A DNA stretch of 9,081 nt from Bacteroidales bacterium (GTDB lineage: Bacteria; Bacteroidota; Bacteroidia; Bacteroidales; UBA7960): the NCBI GenBank assembly GCA_007131125.1, contig SLRE01000080.1:1-9081 (forward strand). Reading direction: 5' to 3'. Shown in pieces: positions 6,707-9,081 of this stretch. The notes below the pieces were generated by a model. It saw only the letters and a list, made by a program, of their open reading frames with translations, was not told the origin of the DNA and ran no database searches. The first letter of the stretch is position 1. Every line of letters starts with the position of its first letter. The position numbers and the translations under genes were made by a program.

Positions 6707-7585
6707 TTAGTTCCTTTTGTCTAAACCCCATGCAAGTTTGTTGCGTATGGTTTTGTAAAAATCCTTTTGTCCCACGCACACCAGGTTAATTGGGAACCCT
6801 GCCCTTTTGATGACCAACTCAAGTGAGGTAGACAAGGGTTTTGTCCTGGAATCCAGTACCACCAGAAAATCCTGGGTGCGGCCCGAAATTTTCAGCTTTA
6901 TGGTGGACCCATCTGGTATTACGATGGGTCGTACCGTAAGGTTATGGGTAGCAATGGGGGTAATTACAAAATTCCGGGATTCAGGGGAAATAATCGGGCC
7001 TCCGCAACTCAGTGAATAACCTGTTGATCCTGTTGGGGTGGAAACGATCAACCCATCAGCCCAGTAGGTGTTCAAAAACTGATCGTCAACATACGCACTG
7101 ATGGTGATCATTGTGGTGTTGTCTCTTTTTAGCACCGTTAGTTCATTGAGAGCGTAATTTATTTTTCCGAAAAGGTCATCAGGGGAAACCAGTTGCAAAA
7201 GTGAGCGGCGATCAAGGGTATAGTTGCCGGAAATCAATGAATGGGCGGCTTCCTGTATCTCATCTGTAGAGATGGCAGATAAGAAACCCAGCTTCCCCGT
7301 ATTAATGCCCAGTACCGGAATTCCGGAATCCTGCAAGAGGGTGATGGTGTCGAGCAGGGTGCCGTCCCCACCGATACTGATCATGCAAAATGTTTCCTGA
7401 TCCAGCTCTTCAGAGGTTTTAAATGGTTTTGCAGGAACTTTGAACCGGATATTTTTCCCGAGATAATCATAAAAGCCTTCGTATATAAGAAATTCGTTGG
7501 CTTTTTCCTGAAGTGTATCAATGAGAAGCTGTATTTTTTCAAGGAATGCGGGATTGAATTCCCGCCCGAACAGGGCAATTTTCAT
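6707..7585 (-). CDS. nadK: NAD kinase (ATP-NAD kinase)
   Basis: Phosphorylates NAD to NADP, the only de novo route to NADP(H). It is cytosolic and has 292 aa, normal for the family. Diagnostic residues: ISIGGDGTLLDT (69-80) with the GGDGT motif at 72-76 containing the catalytic Asp; LGINTGKLGFL (92-102); ALNELTV with the conserved Asn-Glu pair (147-148); the glycine-rich TPTGSTGYSLSCGGPI (183-198) that shapes the NAD site; and PIATHNLTVRPIVIPD (210-225). The start MKIALFGREF fits the usual first beta strand. It lies between rodA (82-bp gap with a promoter-like box) and the barrel pair (80-bp gap). It has no obvious functional tie to envelope assembly and may simply be a stable neighbour in this phylum. 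No missing key residue is apparent. Confidence 0.97.
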   Translation of the reverse strand: MKIALFGREFNPAFLEKIQLLIDTLQEKANEFLIYEGFYDYLGKNIRFKVPAKPFKTSEELDQETFCMISIGGDGTLLDTITLLQDSGIPVLGINTGKLGFLSAISTDEIQEAAHSLISGNYTLDRRSLLQLVSPDDLFGKINYALNELTVLKRDNTTMITISAYVDDQFLNTYWADGLIVSTPTGSTGYSLSCGGPIISPESRNFVITPIATHNLTVRPIVIPDGSTIKLKISGRTQDFLVVLDSRTKPLSTSLELVIKRAGFPINLVCVGQKDFYKTIRNKLAWGLDKRN

Positions 7586-7642
7586 TCAGTTGGCTTTTTT
7601 TTCCGAAAGTAAAAAAACTTTTCCATAAAAATATGTTCCCTG

Positions 7643-7652
7643 CAAAATTATA
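7643..7652 (-). promoter_or_regulatory. Bacteroidota-type -7 promoter box upstream of nadK
   Basis: On the minus strand TATAATTTTG (7652-7643) contains TAATTTTG, a full match to TAnnTTTG. It is 57 nt before the nadK ATG (7585) and just beyond the rodA stop, giving a predicted leader of about 50 nt. A matching -33 TTTG is not evident at the expected spacing. The identical 11-nt string before the 324-aa barrel gene argues that it is more than random AT-rich sequence. Confidence 0.45.
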
Positions 7653-7667
7653 TTGCACCTGAACCCT

Positions 7668-8930
7668 TTATAGCATTTCCAGCCGTTTGGAATCCAGCTT
7701 CAGAAAAGTAAATATCATAAGGGTAAAACCCCAAAGGGAAGACCCCCCGTAACTCAGAAAGGGCAGGGGTATGCCGATAACCGGTACCAGCCCGATGGTC
7801 ATACCGATGTTTACAGCAAAATGGAAAAACATAAGGGATGCAATACAGTAACCAAACACCCGGGTAAAGGCCGAACGTTGCCGTTCAGCCAGGATCACAA
7901 GCCGGATGAGCAGCCATAGAAATAGAGCGATTACCACAATGGAACCCAGAAAGCCCCATTCCTCTCCAATGGTACAGAAAATAAAGTCGGTGGCCTGCTC
8001 AGGCACAAAGTTAAACTTGGTCTGGGTTCCCTGCATATAGCCTTTCCCCCATAAACCTCCCGAGCCAATGGCAATTTTGGATTGATGCAGGTTGTAACCT
8101 GCTCCCCTCAGATCTGCATTTTCATCAATCAGCACTTCAATGCGAAGTTTCTGATGGGGCTCCAGCAGGTTCTCATAGGCGTAATCCACAGAATATACAT
8201 AACCTGACAATAGGACAAATAAAGCCAAAAGCTGAACCAGTTCGGTTTTTTTCCTGCGGATGATAAAAGCCGTAAAAAAAGTAATTCCGGCCATGGCGCC
8301 GATTATGATGAATTCGTTGATGATGAGGGTAAGAACAAAAAGAGCTATGGCCAGGAATCCGATAATCAGCAAACGGAAACCAACATATCCTTCACGGAAA
8401 AGCATAAGCGAGAGGGATGCAAAAACCAGGGTGGTGCCCATGTCTTTTTGCAGAAAAACAAGAAATGCAGGAACACCCAAAATAATGAATGGTTTTATCC
8501 TGGTGGGAAAATCTATGGTGCGGGATTTTACCTGGCTGATGTAACTCGCCAGTGCCAGTGCTGTTGCGTATTTGGCAAATTCAGAAGGTTGGATTGCCAA
8601 ACTCCCGAAACGGAACCAGGCTTTGGTGGCGTTGATTTCGGTGCCAAAAAACAAAACCCCTACAAGCATTACCAGGAAAAACCCATAAAGGATCCATGAA
8701 AAGGTTGGAAAAACCTTGGCGTCCAGCATCAGGATGGCTGTGGCAATAACCAGGCTGGTAAGGATGAAAAAAAACTGTTTGCCATAATTCTGGCTAAAAT
8801 CAAAAATACTGTGGCGTGCATCGGTTACCTCTGCCGCATAAATATTGAACCATCCCATTACCACAAGGGCAAGGAAAAGAAACAAGACCGTTTTGTCAAT
8901 ATTCTTGAATATGTTTAGTTGTGGCCTCAT
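7668..8930 (-). CDS. rodA: Rod shape-determining protein RodA (SEDS peptidoglycan glycosyltransferase)
   Basis: A polytopic inner-membrane enzyme that polymerises lipid II into glycan strands with its class B PBP partner during elongation. It has 420 aa, against about 370 in E. coli. Conserved SEDS features: QPSEFAK (114-120); LQKDMGTTLVF (160-170); LRGAGYNLHQSKIAIGSGG (274-292); KGYMQGTQTKFNFVPEQ (296-312), then TDFIF (314-318) with the catalytic Asp at 315; and GLVPVIGIPLPFLSYGGSS (380-398), the family signature. The extra length lies mainly in an expanded hydrophobic block (about 185-248) with a basic RRKK break, before the LLEPHQKLRIEVL segment; this suggests additional membrane spans and is, as far as I know, usual in Bacteroidota. 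The ATG overlaps the stop of the preceding PBP2 gene (ATGA), so the pair is translationally coupled. That pairing identifies it as RodA rather than FtsW, which normally neighbours murG or murC. Confidence 0.95.
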   Translation of the reverse strand: MRPQLNIFKNIDKTVLFLFLALVVMGWFNIYAAEVTDARHSIFDFSQNYGKQFFFILTSLVIATAILMLDAKVFPTFSWILYGFFLVMLVGVLFFGTEINATKAWFRFGSLAIQPSEFAKYATALALASYISQVKSRTIDFPTRIKPFIILGVPAFLVFLQKDMGTTLVFASLSLMLFREGYVGFRLLIIGFLAIALFVLTLIINEFIIIGAMAGITFFTAFIIRRKKTELVQLLALFVLLSGYVYSVDYAYENLLEPHQKLRIEVLIDENADLRGAGYNLHQSKIAIGSGGLWGKGYMQGTQTKFNFVPEQATDFIFCTIGEEWGFLGSIVVIALFLWLLIRLVILAERQRSAFTRVFGYCIASLMFFHFAVNIGMTIGLVPVIGIPLPFLSYGGSSLWGFTLMIFTFLKLDSKRLEML

Positions 8931-9081
8931 GGTCTTGGATTTAAAAAGTTGGCATCCAGTATTCTTTGTTCAAACCAGTGGCGGTTCACTTCCCTGTTCA
9001 TATATTTTTCAATCATCAGGCTGGCAATGGGAGCAGCCCATGTGGAGCCGTAACCTGCATTTTCCACCACCACCGATATGG
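8927..9081 (-). CDS. mrdA: Penicillin-binding protein 2, C-terminal end (5' part outside window)
   Basis: The final 50 residues of a class B penicillin-binding protein, the transpeptidase partner of RodA; the frame runs to the window edge and ends at TGA 8929-8927. ISVVVENAGYGSTWAAPIAS is the typical last strand and helix of the transpeptidase domain, where VVVENAG and the AAPIASLMIEKY helix close the fold. The catalytic SxxK, SxN and KTG motifs lie outside the window, so activity cannot be judged from here. The stop codon overlaps the rodA ATG by 4 bp, the classic mrdA-rodA arrangement. Identification rests on the short tail plus this partner gene. Confidence 0.88.
   Translation of the reverse strand, partial: ISVVVENAGYGSTWAAPIASLMIEKYMNREVNRHWFEQRILDANFLNPRP

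Noticed and set aside
1..9081. Mobile element, CRISPR array, tRNA or defence system
   Set aside because: I saw no transposase, integrase, spaced repeats, tRNA-like cloverleaf or nuclease genes. Every gene belongs to a conserved housekeeping or envelope family apart from the two DUF6089 barrels.

Overview
The window looks like a conserved chromosomal envelope-biogenesis locus from a member of the Bacteroidota, most likely class Bacteroidia. The pointers are the gene order uppS-bamA-skp, two tandem outer-membrane barrel proteins of the Bacteroidota-restricted DUF6089 type, a RodA with an enlarged membrane middle, AT-rich leaders mostly without Shine-Dalgarno sequences, and two intergenic copies of a box matching the Bacteroidota -7 promoter element (TAnnTTTG). 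No 16S or other lineage marker is present, so a finer placement is not supported.

Layout: positions 1-552 (+) are the 3' end of mutS (mismatch repair ATPase). A hairpin flanked by A and T runs at about 583-613 separates it from everything else, which lies on the minus strand and converges on it. Read in the direction of transcription from the right edge, the minus-strand genes are: the 3' end of mrdA (penicillin-binding protein 2); rodA (SEDS glycosyltransferase), overlapping mrdA by 4 bp; nadK (NAD kinase); a 324-aa DUF6089-type barrel; a 286-aa DUF6089 barrel paralogue; uppS (undecaprenyl diphosphate synthase); bamA (outer-membrane assembly barrel with five POTRA domains); and a single skp/ompH periplasmic chaperone.

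How the genes fit together: PBP2 and RodA polymerise and cross-link peptidoglycan during elongation. UppS makes the C55 lipid carrier on which lipid II and other envelope glycans are built. Skp carries unfolded outer-membrane proteins across the periplasm to BamA, which inserts them. The two DUF6089 barrels are candidate BamA substrates or envelope partners of unknown function. NadK supplies NADP and is the metabolic outlier. Promoter-like boxes before nadK and before the first barrel gene, and a weaker one before uppS, suggest several transcription units: mrdA-rodA, nadK, the barrel pair, and uppS-bamA-skp.

There is no mobile element, CRISPR array, tRNA or rRNA, and no stretch over 300 bases without a gene. 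I found no strong candidate for an undescribed system. The points most worth a second look are the tandem barrel paralogues beside the BAM genes, the bamA start, where two in-frame ATGs sit in a short direct repeat, the shared 11-nt promoter-like box, and the lack of a terminal aromatic residue in BamA.
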